DNA of 64,000 bases, from positions 496,001-560,000 of the forward strand of contig JAPYXD010000469.1 of assembly GCA_030998225.1 (NCBI GenBank), given 5' to 3'. The notes under the pieces were generated by a model. It did no database searches. It saw only the letters and a list, made by a program, of their open reading frames with translations, and was not told the DNA's origin. The DNA is from Diplolepis rosae. Lineage: Eukaryota > Arthropoda > Insecta > Hymenoptera > Diplolepididae. The first letter of the stretch is position 1. Every line of letters begins with the position of its first letter. Of the stretch, positions 1 to 10,301 are shown one piece after another. Made by a program: the position numbers and the translations under genes.

Positions 1-539
1 CATTTTTTGAAAAAAATTCCGGTCGGTTCGCGTACAAAATCTTTTATACTTTTTCATTTTATCCGGTTTTTATTCATAGTGAACTTCAAATTTTTTTCCA
101 TTCGTGATGCTGCATACTGGACTACTTCATTTTGAATTGCAAGCTATGAGATAAGTTTTAAATGTCTATGATAATTATTTTTTTTTTTTTACTTATCTTC
201 TATATTCTAATCCTTTACTGAAATTTTGAATGAATCTTTGAATTTATGGCACTGAAGAGGGCCCCCATATGTGGCCGAAATTAATTTCAAATTTTTCAAC
301 TGTACCCATGCAGAGATAATTAATGTCAAAGTTGACTATTTTAACACGTAATTCATCGGCAATACATAGGCACTCTCCACATTTAAATTTGTAGTAATTA
401 AACGCTCTGGTAGAGAAATTTAAAAAATGTCGGTATTTGTGCTGCTTGAAAATATGAATTTTTGATAAAAACATCAAATCTCTCCACTGTGTTGTTTTAT
501 ACATAATTTAGTGAAAAACATTGTAATTTCAGTTACTTT
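1..539. other. AT-rich sequence without recognised gene
   Basis: I see no recognisable coding region, RNA gene or inverted-repeat element here. An open frame on the minus strand (244-504) has no protein-like features and no splice borders. The stretch ends at the AC microsatellite that truncates the neighbouring mariner copy. Confidence 0.5.
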
Positions 540-565
540 CACACACACACACACACACACACACA
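540..565. repeat. (CA)n microsatellite
   Basis: An uninterrupted CA dinucleotide run of about 26 bp. It sits exactly where the mariner copy to its right loses homology to the intact sibling copy at 53.3-54.2 kb, so it marks the truncation point of that transposon. Confidence 0.95.
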
Positions 566-1025
566 TGGTGATAGATCAGGCGAATACGGAAGGTGGTTGA
601 TGAGAGAAATCCGTTTTTTCATCAAAAATTCGTTGACTTTTTTGATCTTGTGAGGTGGTGCATTTAACTGATGTGGAACAAAACGTGCACATACCTTTAT
701 TTTACCCAAATCTTTAGTTAAAATTCTCCAAATAGTGTTTTTACTCGTATTTAATTCCTCAGCCAACATTCTCGTAATAAAATTTGCATCGATACCAATG
801 ATTTCACGGACTTTTTCCACCAATTCAGTACGATTACTAACTTCTGGACGACCTGGCCTTAGGTCATAATTTAAATCCTCACGACCATTTTTAAATCGTG
901 TAAACCACGTTTAAACTTGAGTACGACTCATACAATAATCACCATAAAATTTTTTTATCAATTCGTATGCCAGCGAATTTTTTTTCAAATTTAACACAAA
1001 ATTTTATATTTGCTCTTTGTTCCAT
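566..1025 (-). pseudogene. mariner transposase remnant, copy A
   Basis: Read on the minus strand from an ATG at 1025. The N-terminal paired-like HTH region of a mariner transposase is visible, with the family landmarks RPGRPEVSN and VEKVREIIGIDANF. The sequence runs on to KKVNEFLMKKRI and then jumps directly to YSPDLSPC, the region around the third catalytic acidic residue. The central catalytic core with the first two acidic residues is therefore missing, and the C-terminus is lost in the CA microsatellite. The sibling at 53.4-54.0 kb carries the same internal junction, so the deletion predates both copies. The protein cannot be active. Confidence 0.8.
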
Positions 1026-1185
1026 TTTTGTTTTGTAACATTAGCACACTTTTTCTTTTATTGAAATGGCTGTAACTTTCACATCTGTCATCCAATTTAC
1101 ATGAATTTAGGTGCGTTTGAAAAAGGATGAATGTATCTTTTTAATGCTGCAAATTTTCAATAGATGGCGCTGCATGTTGTATGAT

Positions 1186-1484
1186 TGTGGGGATCAGTCA
1201 TAATACAACCTAACCTTACAGCGACCAAAAAAGTATAACCGAGTTTCCTCTTTATGTAGTGAGAGAGAATTGTGAACCATGTTTCCACACTAGATACAGG
1301 TTGGTGATATTAGTTGTTGGCAGAGTCGGCCATATTGTAAGGACACGTGCGATACGGGCAATGTATCGTCATTGATTTCCATTAAATAAAGTAAACTTTT
1401 CGTTGTGTAATCCTGGCTAATCTTTCTTACCACGCCTAACCTACGGATTGTGGGCCGTATATCAGCCACCGTGTTGATTTCCCA
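1186..1484. mobile_element. Solo LTR (299 bp) nested in mariner copy A
   Basis: The segment starts TGTGGGGATC and ends GATTTCCCA, giving canonical TG...CA ends. It is flanked by a perfect 6-bp duplication TATGAT (1180-1185 and 1485-1490). The homologous mariner at 54164-54169 has a single TATGAT and no insert, which is a true empty site. An AATAAA lies at 1385-1390 inside it, as expected in an R region. No internal retroelement sequence is present, so it is a solo LTR left by LTR-LTR recombination. A Gypsy or BEL/Pao origin is possible; I cannot assign the superfamily. Confidence 0.8.
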
Positions 1485-1528
1485 TATGATTTAAATATAA
1501 AGTTCGATTATTTTTGGGACACACTGTG

Positions 1529-1784
1529 TGGTCTAAAGTTTTGTTCTTTATAAATCTTCCTTTCCATCTCACTTGACCTGACACTTTTTTAACTGTTAAC
1601 AATAACCTTTGACATCCAGCTATTCAAATGCATATCACAGTTAGGTTTAAATTGCAGTGTCGCACGATCTACGAGTCGGCCGCTGGCATAGCATTGGTGG
1701 CTATACGTATACACACACACACACTCGACGGCGCCCCACGGGACTCTACTATTTGTACGGGGATGGGACTTACATTCAACATTA
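1529..1784. other. Spacer, no recognised feature
   Basis: Between the mariner right end and the next inverted-repeat element I see only unique AT-rich sequence and a short CA run near 1715. An open frame at 1628-1822 runs into the next element and has no recognisable protein features. Confidence 0.4.
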
Positions 1785-2587
1785 AGGGTGTGTCCCGAGT
1801 CAAAATTTTAGCCCTATTTTAGACCTTCAAATTGGAGGGATAAATAGTTCTACGAGGGATTTGCCAAGGATTTAATTTCTAATAGATTAGGCCCTCTTTC
1901 AACCCTAAAAATTTGCACATATTTCCATTTTTGCCGGTTTGAGGTTTAAAGTAGAGTTTAATTTAATCAAAATTAGGCCCCCTTCAGACCCTCCAGTAGC
2001 CTTCTGAACCCTCTAAGATAAGAAATGACGTCACGTGGCATGATGAACGTTTTATTATAGGATAAACACGCAAGCATTTAGAAAGTATTTAGGGCCAAAT
2101 TTTTTTTATTTTAATAGTTCAATAAGAACCAACGTTTTTACATTAATTTTTATAATAAAATTTATTGTTCCGATATCGGATTAGTGACTTTTGTTGTTCT
2201 TTTTTATAAAATCATTATTGACTTTGATTGTTTTAAAGGAATGAATACTTATTTCAAAACTTGTTTTGAAAAAGGTATCGTCGATCTCTATTAAAATATT
2301 GGAGTTCTAAAAGCTGGCCCTATAATTTTTAATGTACGTGTGCTTGTCTTACTATAAGTGGTCATTTCTTGTCATATGTCATCACTTCATGTCCTTTAAA
2401 GGATATAGGAAGCTTTGTTCTTGCTCTCTACATTAAAAACAACTGAAAATGATCATTTGTATGGAAAATTGAAGAATTTACTTATTAAAAACTTAAATAA
2501 TTTGCATAAATTTCGTGATCGGACTGAATTATACTAATTGTCTAAACAATGTGAATTCTAAATACTTATACTATATAAGTCGTAATA

Positions 2588-3369
2588 GTGTTTCTACACT
2601 GAGGGACTATCCCCATTAGGGTGGTCCAAAAATGCATTGCAAAAATTTTTTTGACCTATACCTACAGTACTGATTTCCGGAAAAAAAGGAGAATAAACTG
2701 CTTAAAAGAGTCAATTCAGGGCATCGTCGGGGTGTGTTAGGGGCGTCAAATCCATATGTATGATAGGTCAAATTCTTCGTTGGAAAGTACTCTAGAAGCC
2801 TTATAACTTTAATGAAAAACTTTTCCCTAACCCTGAACAATTATTCGAAAAATACCAAAAAGTGACTTTTTCCCATGCATTTCCCATGCAAATTTCAAGT
2901 CCCAACAGGCACCATATAAAATCAAAATTTTTAAAAAAGAAAAAATAGGACCTTCATTTTTTTGGATTTCGAAACTTTTTGGGGGGATCATTTGCATTTA
3001 TTTAAAAGTCGCCATTTTGGACCACCCTAATCCCCATACCCGCTCAGCCTCGGACAAATGTAGCTGGACAAAAGTTAGCTAAATATGACATGAAGTTCGT
3101 CGATTGAAAATCGAATTTATTCTGAATCAGTGCTGCCAGGCACGAGTATCGGGCTGTGGAATTTGAATATACAACGTATGCCGTATTCACGATTCAACGG
3201 CTACAATTTTAAATTATAATATGCGTTGTGAAGTTATATTTTCAGTTCTAACAACCTCGCGATGTGGATATTAATCCGATCATCAGTATAGTTAGAGTCG
3301 GATTAATCACTCATACTTTGGCTGTAGCAGTTGAACCTACATGTGGATAACCCCTCAGTGTAGAAACAC
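2588..3369. mobile_element. TA-flanked MITE (782 bp), middle of nest
   Basis: It has perfect 18-bp terminal inverted repeats: GTGTTTCTACACTGAGGG at 2588-2605 and its complement at 3352-3369. A TA dinucleotide lies at each flank (2586-2587 and 3370-3371), as for Tc1/mariner-type targets. No transposase is encoded. It carries a further insertion at 2619-3027. Confidence 0.85.
2619..3027. mobile_element. TA-flanked MITE (409 bp), innermost of nest
   Basis: It begins GGGTGGTCCAAAA and ends with the complement TTTTGGACCACCC, with TA on both sides (2617-2618 and 3028-3029). It has no coding capacity; the 74-codon minus-strand frame inside it has no protein signature. It lies only about 14 bp inside the left terminus of the 782-bp MITE. 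Confidence 0.8.
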
Positions 3370-3836
3370 TATAAAAGAATATGTGTAGGAATTATAGGAA
3401 TTTCTAAAGAGAGTTAAAGCAAATCTAGTGAGAGTCAAAAGATGTCTTGAAGGGTTACACAAGACTAAAGGAGGCTCTAATGGAATCATCCAAGACTAAA
3501 GTAGAGCCAAAATTCCGACTCGGGCTGATACCCAGGAAATTTGCAAAGTTTATTTAATTAGCTTTCTAAATGTTTGTGTCCAAAAAAGATAACATTTTTT
3601 TTTGAAAATTTAAGAAATGGTAGAGAAGATAAGAACGATATGTGATAATGCGATTTCGTTTATGCTCTAAAGTAAGAAACAGTGCTCTCAGATCGTGGTT
3701 GGAATTTATTCCCTCCACTTTACCATTTGATTAGAAAAAAGCAATTTCTCAAGTATAATTTGGGAAAACTTTTTATTATAATTGAAGAACAACTTTAAAC
3801 CTGTTTTTGATGTAGTAGCAAGAGGAAAATAATTAC

Positions 3837-3932
3837 CTTGACTGAATCAGTCTCCAGAGAGCGGACTTAATCTCATCGAATTGATCCCAAGGTTGCTTCT
3901 GCGATTCCGAGAGAAGAGAATTAGAGTCGTCG
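3837..3932 (-). other. Candidate internal coding exon, unknown gene
   Basis: On the minus strand this 96-bp block has an acceptor-like border (ttttataccag) upstream and a strong donor (CAAG|gtaatt) downstream. It is open in one frame, with one leading and two trailing bases. The conceptual peptide includes QPWDQFDEIKSALWRL, with protein-like composition and higher GC than the neighbouring sequence. I do not recognise the protein. No partner exon on the minus strand was found with certainty. It may be chance; the case rests only on splice borders and composition. Confidence 0.35.
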
Positions 3933-4768
3933 CTGGTATAAAAGGTATTTTTCTTTTGATTAGTGTGATGCACAGTGGCCTGAAAAACCCAAAAAGCTCG
4001 CTAAAAATGAAAAATCAAAAAAAAGATTTTTTAAAATTTTAAATACAATATTTTACTTAGAACGTATTAATGTACTAAACGCTGAAAAGGTATTGCGTTA
4101 TCATACATACACGACTTCCGGGGGCATCTGAAAGTCAGCTGTTTGCATTTCCTCGCGAGATTTCCCAAAACGTGAAAATATACGCTCAGTTAAAAGTCAC
4201 TTTATTTGAAGTCAGCGCGCCATTTTGGAACGACCATATTCTTTTAAAACATTTTAACCCCAAATTCGGAATATTTGACCCCGGAAACCCCAGAATACAT
4301 ATTTCCGCGAGCGTGGCATCCCTTTTTCAAAAGCTAGTCAGCCATTTTGGATTGGTCATTTTGTTTTTGAAGATTTTGACCTCAAATTCAAATTTCCCAG
4401 ACCCCTAAAACAATAGATTACAATCAAGCTATAATTTCATTTTTGGCCAGCTTTCCGGGCGTTTCAGACTACGGTGTGATGCCACAATATAAAAATGTTG
4501 TACACGGGAAAAAGAGTATAGCTGAGAAAACTATACAGAATTTGAGTTCAGCAAAATACCTGTCGTGACTATACGATATGGGTATTGTAGCTAAATTGAA
4601 TGCGTGACGCACCGAAATGCGTATTTTGCCATCGTACCATTATAATTTCGTTGATGCAACAAAAGAAGTATAACTGTTTGACCTATACCGGCATATAGTG
4701 TCTCGACCCATGCGGTATAGGTGAGACAACTATACTGGTTTGCCGCGCGACCTATACACTAGCATGGC
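3933..4768. other. Non-coding stretch with degenerate repeats
   Basis: It contains short phrases such as GCCATTTTGGA that recur in other dispersed repeats of this window (9.1-9.3 kb and 59.2 kb). The 78-codon frame at 4172-4408 is made of these phrases and is not a gene. A tacacgggaaaaagag motif near 4500 resembles the MITE termini listed elsewhere, but I found no partner end. Confidence 0.4.
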
Positions 4769-4794
4769 AATTTCCAAACGTCTTGAATTCGCAG

Positions 4795-4944
4795 CATCCT
4801 CTGGTTACTAGATTAATCCGGTACAGACATGTGAAGCTCAATCACGACAAAACACAGACAGTTATAAGTTATGTGAGGGAACAAGCATGGATGATTTTCA
4901 GTCGACAATCAATTCAATCTGTCTCAGAGAAGCACGCGATATGA
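4795..4944 (+). pseudogene. BEL/Pao-type retrotransposon integrase zinc-finger relic
   Basis: The plus strand is open from HPLVTRLI through YRHVKLNHDKTQTVISYV to a stop at 4942-4944. The spacing HPL..LI..H..LNH....T....R...W matches the N-terminal H2C2 integrase region of BEL/Pao polyproteins. The two His positions are kept but the Cys pair that should follow is lost. It is an isolated fragment with no adjoining polymerase or LTR visible. The identification is by motif memory; a profile search against the integrase H2C2 family would settle it. Confidence 0.55.
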
Positions 4945-5626
4945 AAACGATGTCTTTCAAAGTCAAATATGCAGCTCAGTTCGAGGTGTCTCGAGTCAAT
5001 TAATTCTTTACAATTAAATATTTGTCTGAGATATTTATTCATTTTTACTCATAACATAATATTCATATAATATAAGTGGACTTAGAATTTGACGTTTTAA
5101 TAATAATATCACTTGTTGATTATAACAAGATAAAAAATAAAATGCTTGAAAATTGTAAATAATAATTTATAATTGTTAAATGTGATTACTAATTTTATTG
5201 CTTCAAATCCTATTTTATAATGTTATCCATTTTTGGTAAAATAATAAAATTCCAAAAATTGTATGTTTTTGTGTATATTTAGAAAATGTCGTCAGCTACA
5301 AGGTACACATGTATTTATGTATTTATAAAGTATATTGCTTTATATTCAACCAATAGTTAACATTTCCACTACTGCAGTTCTTAGTTGGGCGAATTAAATC
5401 GATGACTCTTTAGTATAAATGTTTTTACGTATATCTAATTTTGAAGTGAATAAGAACCTGATGGTCGATACGCTCACTGCAAACTCATCAAAGAAATTAT
5501 ATGCAGTTTGCCTTTTGCATTGAAACGAATGCCGTCTATACTGGACGACAAACTAAATAAAATAGATACCTTGTCGGCGAAGTCCCTATGATCTGGCGTA
5601 TATTTCCGCTCTAGATAGCATCGTAT
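4945..5626. other. AT-rich intergenic/intronic stretch
   Basis: No element ends or convincing genes are visible. A short minus-strand open block before 5570 ends in a good donor (GACAAG|gtatct), but its upstream side runs into the tetranucleotide microsatellite and no acceptor is evident. Confidence 0.4.
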
Positions 5627-5676
5627 AGAACGAACCAACGAATGAACGAACGAACGGATGAACGAACGAACGACCG
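5627..5676. repeat. (GAAC)n microsatellite, imperfect
   Basis: A tetranucleotide array of about a dozen GAAC-like units with a few substitutions (GAACCAAC, GAATGAAC, GGATGAAC). Confidence 0.85.
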
Positions 5677-5933
5677 GAACGTCGACTTAGGCGCATCACC
5701 CGCTGTGAAGCGTGTTAATTGTCACCCCCGTTACGCGACCTTACCGTGTCTCCCATCGTATTGTACCTTAGCTCCTTCATTTACACTGAAGAAAGTGCAC
5801 AAGTAACCAAGACCACGCTTCGCGAACCGTGTCACTTTATCCCTGGAAAAGCAGTGCTTGAAACATTTTCTTCTTCAAAGGGAAACCGAAGACTACCTTC
5901 CGAAAGCCATATGCTTACATACATACTTCATTC

Positions 5934-5985
5934 TGTTACTTACTTACTTACTTACTTACTTACTTGCTTATCTACGTACTTACGG
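5934..5985. repeat. (TTAC)n microsatellite
   Basis: About eight perfect TTAC units followed by degenerate ones (TTGC, TATC, TACG). It gives rise to a spurious TYLLTYLL-rich open frame spanning 5719-6099, which I do not regard as a gene. Confidence 0.9.
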
Positions 5986-6785
5986 ACAGAAACTCAAAAC
6001 TTTTTTAGTTCAATTCTGCAGAAACTCAAAATTATGCATTATGCAATTATGTTGCAAAAAAATATTATAAAAATAGTACGGAGTAGAAATATAAACTAGA
6101 ATTTTATTTAAATACTATGACCAAATATTTTAGCCAAATAAATTATCAAAAAATTTTTACATTTCTTTATATCTTGCGTTCAATAATATTGATGTGTAAC
6201 AATGTTAATCATTGAATTTTAACTTTTAAGGTCTTGCAGACTCTCTGAGTCCAGCATAATTAAAATTTGAAAAATTTAAAATCAGCCATTTGCTTATTGA
6301 AGTGCAATTAGTTATTTTTCTTTGATTGATAGTTAAAAGTGACAGACTGCTTACACGAAGAAAATAGTTCGAAAAATTTTACTCGACACTATCGGTTGAA
6401 GTTGGGACATAAGAACATTCCAACATCTTTTGAATCCTAGTCGGGTAAAATGAATTTGATAAGTACTTAATTTGCCCAACGTGAATGATAATGAACGTTA
6501 CATAAAGAATAATGAAGGGTTCGATAAAACATGGTCGAGGACAAGACGTCAATATGCGTGAGTGACTTCACGTGAAATGTAAAAGTATATCATTGACGCC
6601 CGAAAAACTTCAAACGATAGATCGGTAAACTGTGAGCATCAGGCTTGAGACTTATTTTATTTTATGCCTTTAACCCATTAACGACGAAGAATACCGGTTT
6701 TTTTATTCATTTTCAAGCCTCAATATTATAATTAAGGAGTGGGAATTTTTAAACGAAGAACCCTGTTCCCTACTATTTTCGGGTA
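5986..6785. other. AT-rich stretch, nothing recognised
   Basis: No open frame with protein-like features, no inverted-repeat termini and no RNA gene were seen up to the TA that flanks the next element. Confidence 0.4.
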
Positions 6786-7172
6786 AGGTAAATGTACCAG
6801 TCGTTGCGCTGTCGAGCATATTTTACGTAAAATTAAGAACATTACTTTTTATTTTTGTCTTCAAGTTGAAGATATCGTTGAACATAAGGTTATTATTCAT
6901 CGCTCATAACAAATTTTTAATGTAAATGCTTACTCAAAAATGCTAAAAAATAAAATATTCCGGAATGTTCAAATCGTAGTTCATAAAATGACTGTGCTTA
7001 TTATATTCTCATCATGGATGAGAAGGTATTGGTTTATTTCACTTAAACTGAAAAAGAAATTTAGTGAATTTGAGAAAATGAGTAATTCACATCATCTTTA
7101 ATATTATAAAATTGGTTTGAGCTTCAGTATTAAATTATAAGAAATAAACTTAAATGTATGCAAAGAGCACAA

Positions 7173-7299
7173 GACCGAGCGCGAAGCGCGAGGTCCAAAA
7201 AGAACGGAGCGCGAAGCGCGACGATTAAATTGCGCGCCCTAGGCGCGCTCAAGCTTGCGAGCGAAACGCGCAATGAGAATATGCCCGCCAAGCGGGCAG
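7173..7299. repeat. GC-rich cluster of short palindromes
   Basis: In otherwise AT-rich DNA this 127-bp block carries two copies of GAGCGCGAAGCGCGA about 32 bp apart, the perfect palindrome GCGCGCCCTAGGCGCGC-like core, and the hairpin GCCCGCCAAGCGGGC. Each can form a stable stem-loop. The composition is unlike its surroundings. No gene is associated. Confidence 0.8.
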
Positions 7300-7858
7300 A
7301 TTTTTTTTTATGCAAATGTAACTCTTCTCGCATTTAAGTATTTATATCAATTTATTCGACAATTTTGAAATTTTTTGATTTATATTTTTGATATACCTTA
7401 TATGAAGTGTATCTCGTGTCATTTAAGGTAAAAATTCAAACTATATATTAATAATCGAACAAATTATTAACTGGTACACAAAAATCGTGCAGGAGCTAGT
7501 GTTTGCATGGCCATAGCAACGACTGGAGCATACGTATTTTATGAATTGTCTCAGTCGTTGCGCGGGACGTTAAACGTTGTGACTCAATGTAAAAAACATC
7601 TGTGTGTTCATAAAAAAGTAAGTATTCACAGTTTTTAAGTTTTTAAGTGAAAAAAAGATGATTTGTCGATAAAATCATTCGCTAGAAAAAAAGGTTAACA
7701 ATTTAGAGTCATAAATAAATTTTTCTTCGTAAAAAATCTTTTCTAACCTCATAACTTTGACATTTGATGAAAGTTTCGAAAATTTATAAATTTTAATCAC
7801 CTTTTTTAGGCAACAAAAAGAAAAAAAACGACAAAAAAGAGGGCTCAAAAAAGGGATA

Positions 7859-8410
7859 GTATATTGCGTGCCTAGGCGCACAATGAGGGTTATTGCGTGA
7901 CGAGCGACAATGCTCGCAGGAGATAGAAGCCGAGACAAAGCCGAGACGATGCCGAGACGCGATCAGTCCTGCGAGCATTGTCGCGAGTCACGTAATTTCC
8001 CGAATTTTGTGCATTGGCACGTATTCTATTTTATGTGACTTCGGTGCGTATACGAGTTTTTATGCCTACACTCGAATCTAATCTGGTATTGTAGTTGTTT
8101 GCGGCGCTAGTCATTATACTTGATATATCACGACTAGTCCCAGCCATTTTGATTTTATCGATCTTGTGTAGTAGTAATGGATTTTAATAGACGCTTGCGC
8201 AGTTCAAATGTACAAGGCTTTGCCAGTAAGCTGCTAACGCTGTACGAAGAAAAAGAAGAATAAGAAGATTGTGCTCCGTTGCATGGCTATAGGGCGCATG
8301 CGCATTTCAATTGTTACATTTCATTCCTCTGTAGCGCAATATATTACATTGCGCTACTGTTGACTGTAGTGAAAAAACGAGTTTGCGCGCCGGTGGCACA
8401 TAAAATAATT
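7859..8410 (+). repeat. Hairpin-rich dispersed repeat, copy 1
   Basis: A copy of a repeat also present at 34478-35691 and 56458-57935. Its ends are weak inverted repeats (TATATT.CGTGCCTAGGCGCA and GCGCGCC..GGCACATAAAATAAT). Inside are an inverted pair around CGACAATGCTCGCAGGA and TCCTGCGAGCATTGTCGCGA, a recurring ACGCATGCGCAGTTCAA box, and a GAA-rich run. The shared boundaries suggest a mobile non-autonomous element rather than a satellite. No coding capacity is visible. Confidence 0.8.
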
Positions 8411-9134
8411 ATAATTACTGATGATATTGATAAAATGTTATTTTTCGCAATAGTAATATTTATTATTTTACACGCCAGACATTATTTCAAAGCGATTATT
8501 AAAGAAAATCAAAGAAAAAAAAAAGAAAAAGAGATGAAGAATTCAATAGCGCAAGGCCTAGGACACGCGAGTACAGCGACTGGGACAATAATAAATTTCT
8601 TGCGAAAGACTGGGCCAAACGCATTTTTTCATATTTTCGACTATTTGTTAATACGTGTTGAAAATTTTCGGATTAATAGGCTTTGCAATACAAATCAAAA
8701 GTGTCTTTCAAAATGTGATTCGATTAATATGACGAAAAATTTTATTTTTCTATAATTAAATTCAATAATCTGCGAAGGCTTTTATTAACCGCGCAACGAT
8801 TGGTACATTTACCTTATGCTCTTTCAGATTCTAAGCTCAAAATGGAAATATCTCTTCTAGAAAATCAAATTCGACGGCTTTTATGTCAAAAGACATGAAA
8901 ATTTTGCGAAAAAATTTTTGTAATGATTTTTTTTCACTTTGAAATCGCGAGAAAACTTTACACTTTCTTCAACCATTGTTGCACAAAAATCGTGTGGTTT
9001 GACAAAATAATTTTGGTTTTCATCATAAAAGTCTCTATCATTTTCAAAATCATGGTTTTTCACTTGAAGAGTTTGAAAAAATATACGTGTGTGGATGCTT
9101 CACTTAGATTTCATCGAATATTGGTGAAAGTGTC

Positions 9135-9300
9135 TGTGCAAAGCTTTTTGGAATCGCTGAATCGAAATCTAACGTCAGATTTTCGAAATGCAAAATGGCG
9201 GATCCAAAATGTCGGTCAAAATTTTTAAAAATGTTCTAGACTCGATGAAATTGGCCGTACACAGGTTTTTGGGGTCACTGAATCCGAATGTGCCATCAAA
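9135..9300 (+). repeat. Dispersed 'GGGGTCACTGAATC' repeat
   Basis: The phrase around ACACAGGTTTTTGGGGTCAC occurs here, in inverted orientation at 10535-10600, and in related form at 59190-59300 together with AATGGNGGATNCAAAATG. It flanks the 9357-10299 transposon, so that element probably inserted into this older repeat. It is non-coding. Confidence 0.7.
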
Positions 9301-9356
9301 TGAACACCTTAGAATTCTGATTTTTAAATAAATGAAACTATCCAAAGAGGTAAATA

Positions 9357-10299
9357 AAGGGTTTTCGAATAGGGACATAACAATTTTATCTATGAATAAA
9401 ATACAGAAATATTTGAGATATTGAGTTCAAAATTATTGTGGGTGTAGTGCAAGCATTACATTTTATGAATGAATTTCGATAACGGTCATATGACCACCAC
9501 GAGCCCGTTTACAGCGGTCGATTCTTTGGACCCAATTTTCCACCACTCTGGCACACATTTCGACCGGAGCGTTGGCAATTTCGCGTTGGATGTTGTTTTT
9601 GAGGTCGTCTAAAATTGCTGGCTTGTTGGCATAGACCAGTCACTTGATATGGCCCCATAAAAAGAAATCCAATGGCGTTAGATCGCATGAACGAGGCGGC
9701 CGTTCGACCGGACCATTTCTCGAGATAACACGTTCACCGAATTTGCCTTTCAATAAATCGATTGTAACGCGTGCTGTGTGGCTAGTGGCACCGTCTTGTT
9801 GAAACCACATATCGTTGATGTCAAGTTCATTCAATTCTGGCCACAAATAATCTTCCAACATAGCACGATAGCGCTCTCCATTGACGGTAACATGACGGTC
9901 GTTTTCATCCACCAAAAAATACGGCCCCATCACACCTCCGGTATGAAAACCGCACCAAACAGTCACTTTTTACTGATGCAACGGTGTCCCAAGAAGTACA
10001 TTTGGGTTTGCTGCTGACCAATAATGCATATTTTGCTTATTAACAAAGCCATTGAGCCAGAAATGAGCTTCATCGTTGAAGATGATTTTACGATGAAATT
10101 CTTAATTTTGTTCAAGCTTTGCCAGAGCCAATTTCGGTAGTAATTTTTAATAATTTTCAAACGTTGCTGGTTCGTGAACTTCACCGTGATGAAAATGTTG
10201 AATTTCACTAACGTTTTGACATTGACAGTTCATTTAAAAAGATTAAGGGTGCGTTCATATAAAGATACGAAATTGTTATGTCCCTATTGGAAAACCCTT
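9357..10299 (-). mobile_element. IS630/mariner-like element (DUF4817 group), deletion derivative
   Basis: It has terminal inverted repeats over about 30 bp: AAGGGTTTTCGAATAGGGAC at 9357 and AAGGGTTTTCCAATAGGGAC (complement) at 10299. TA lies on both sides (9355-9356 and 10300-10301). It belongs with the element at 46172-46928, whose termini begin AAGGGTTTCCCAATA. It contains a broken transposase gene on the minus strand. Confidence 0.9.
9463..10210 (-). pseudogene. DUF4817-group transposase pseudogene, catalytic half kept
   Basis: On the minus strand the catalytic DDD core is readable: FHRKIIFNDEAHFWL (first acidic residue), FQQDGATSHTA (second), and SCDLTPLDFFLWG (third). It continues to a stop at 9463-9465. 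An in-frame stop precedes KVTVWCGF and another follows FFLWGHIK. The N-terminal start of the family (FTNQQRLKIIKNYYRN) appears upstream in a different frame. It is fused directly to the region just before the first acidic residue, so most of the HTH DNA-binding domain is deleted. The gene is non-functional. The family is common in insect genomes. Confidence 0.85.
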
Positions 10300-10301
10300 T
10301 A

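Larger units (their letters stand above)
566..1528 (-). mobile_element. mariner-type element, copy A (truncated)
   Basis: The right terminus (1502-1528) matches the terminal inverted repeat of the complete sibling at 53309-54207, whose ends read CACAGTGTGTCCCAAAAATA inward. The left terminus and the 3' end of the transposase are missing, replaced by the CA microsatellite at 540-565. A 299-bp LTR interrupts the element at 1186-1484. The right flank is TG rather than the TA expected of a mariner target, which suggests decay after insertion. Confidence 0.85.
1785..3533. mobile_element. Non-autonomous TIR element (outer of three nested)
   Basis: The left end (1785-1825) and right end (3490-3533) are imperfect inverted repeats about 45 bp long, sharing blocks such as CCCGAGTC, AATTTT and GCNCTA. 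No coding sequence is seen in the outer arms. The middle is occupied by a second element (2588-3369). The exact termini and target duplication are not clear, so the boundaries are approximate. Confidence 0.5.
6786..8814. mobile_element. Large non-autonomous TIR element (2.03 kb), TA-flanked
   Basis: The termini are AGGTAAATGTACCAGTCGTT at 6786 and its near-perfect complement ending at 8814. TA lies at both flanks (6784-6785 and 8815-8816). The motif CAGTCGTTGCGC recurs internally near 7550. It carries a GC-rich palindrome cluster (7173-7299) and a copy of the hairpin repeat family (7859-8410). No transposase is seen. The 158-codon frame at 8279-8755 crosses from the repeat into this element and has no ATG at its start, so I regard it as chance. 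Confidence 0.75.

Noticed and set aside
1628..1822. 64-codon plus-strand fr­ame
   Set aside because: It includes a CA microsatellite and runs across the left end of the 1785 element.
5571..5640. Minus-strand open block ending in donor GACAAG|gtatct (peptide YLERKYTPDHRDFADK)
   Set aside because: The donor is good and the peptide looks natural, but the upstream side runs into the GAAC microsatellite and no acceptor or start is evident. Too weak to list as an exon.
5719..6099. 126-codon frame with TYLLTYLL repeats
   Set aside because: It is generated by the TTAC microsatellite; no ATG start and no protein-like flanks.
8279..8755. 158-codon open frame on the plus strand
   Set aside because: It starts inside the hairpin repeat without an ATG, crosses the repeat boundary and ends in transposon sequence. 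There are no domain features.
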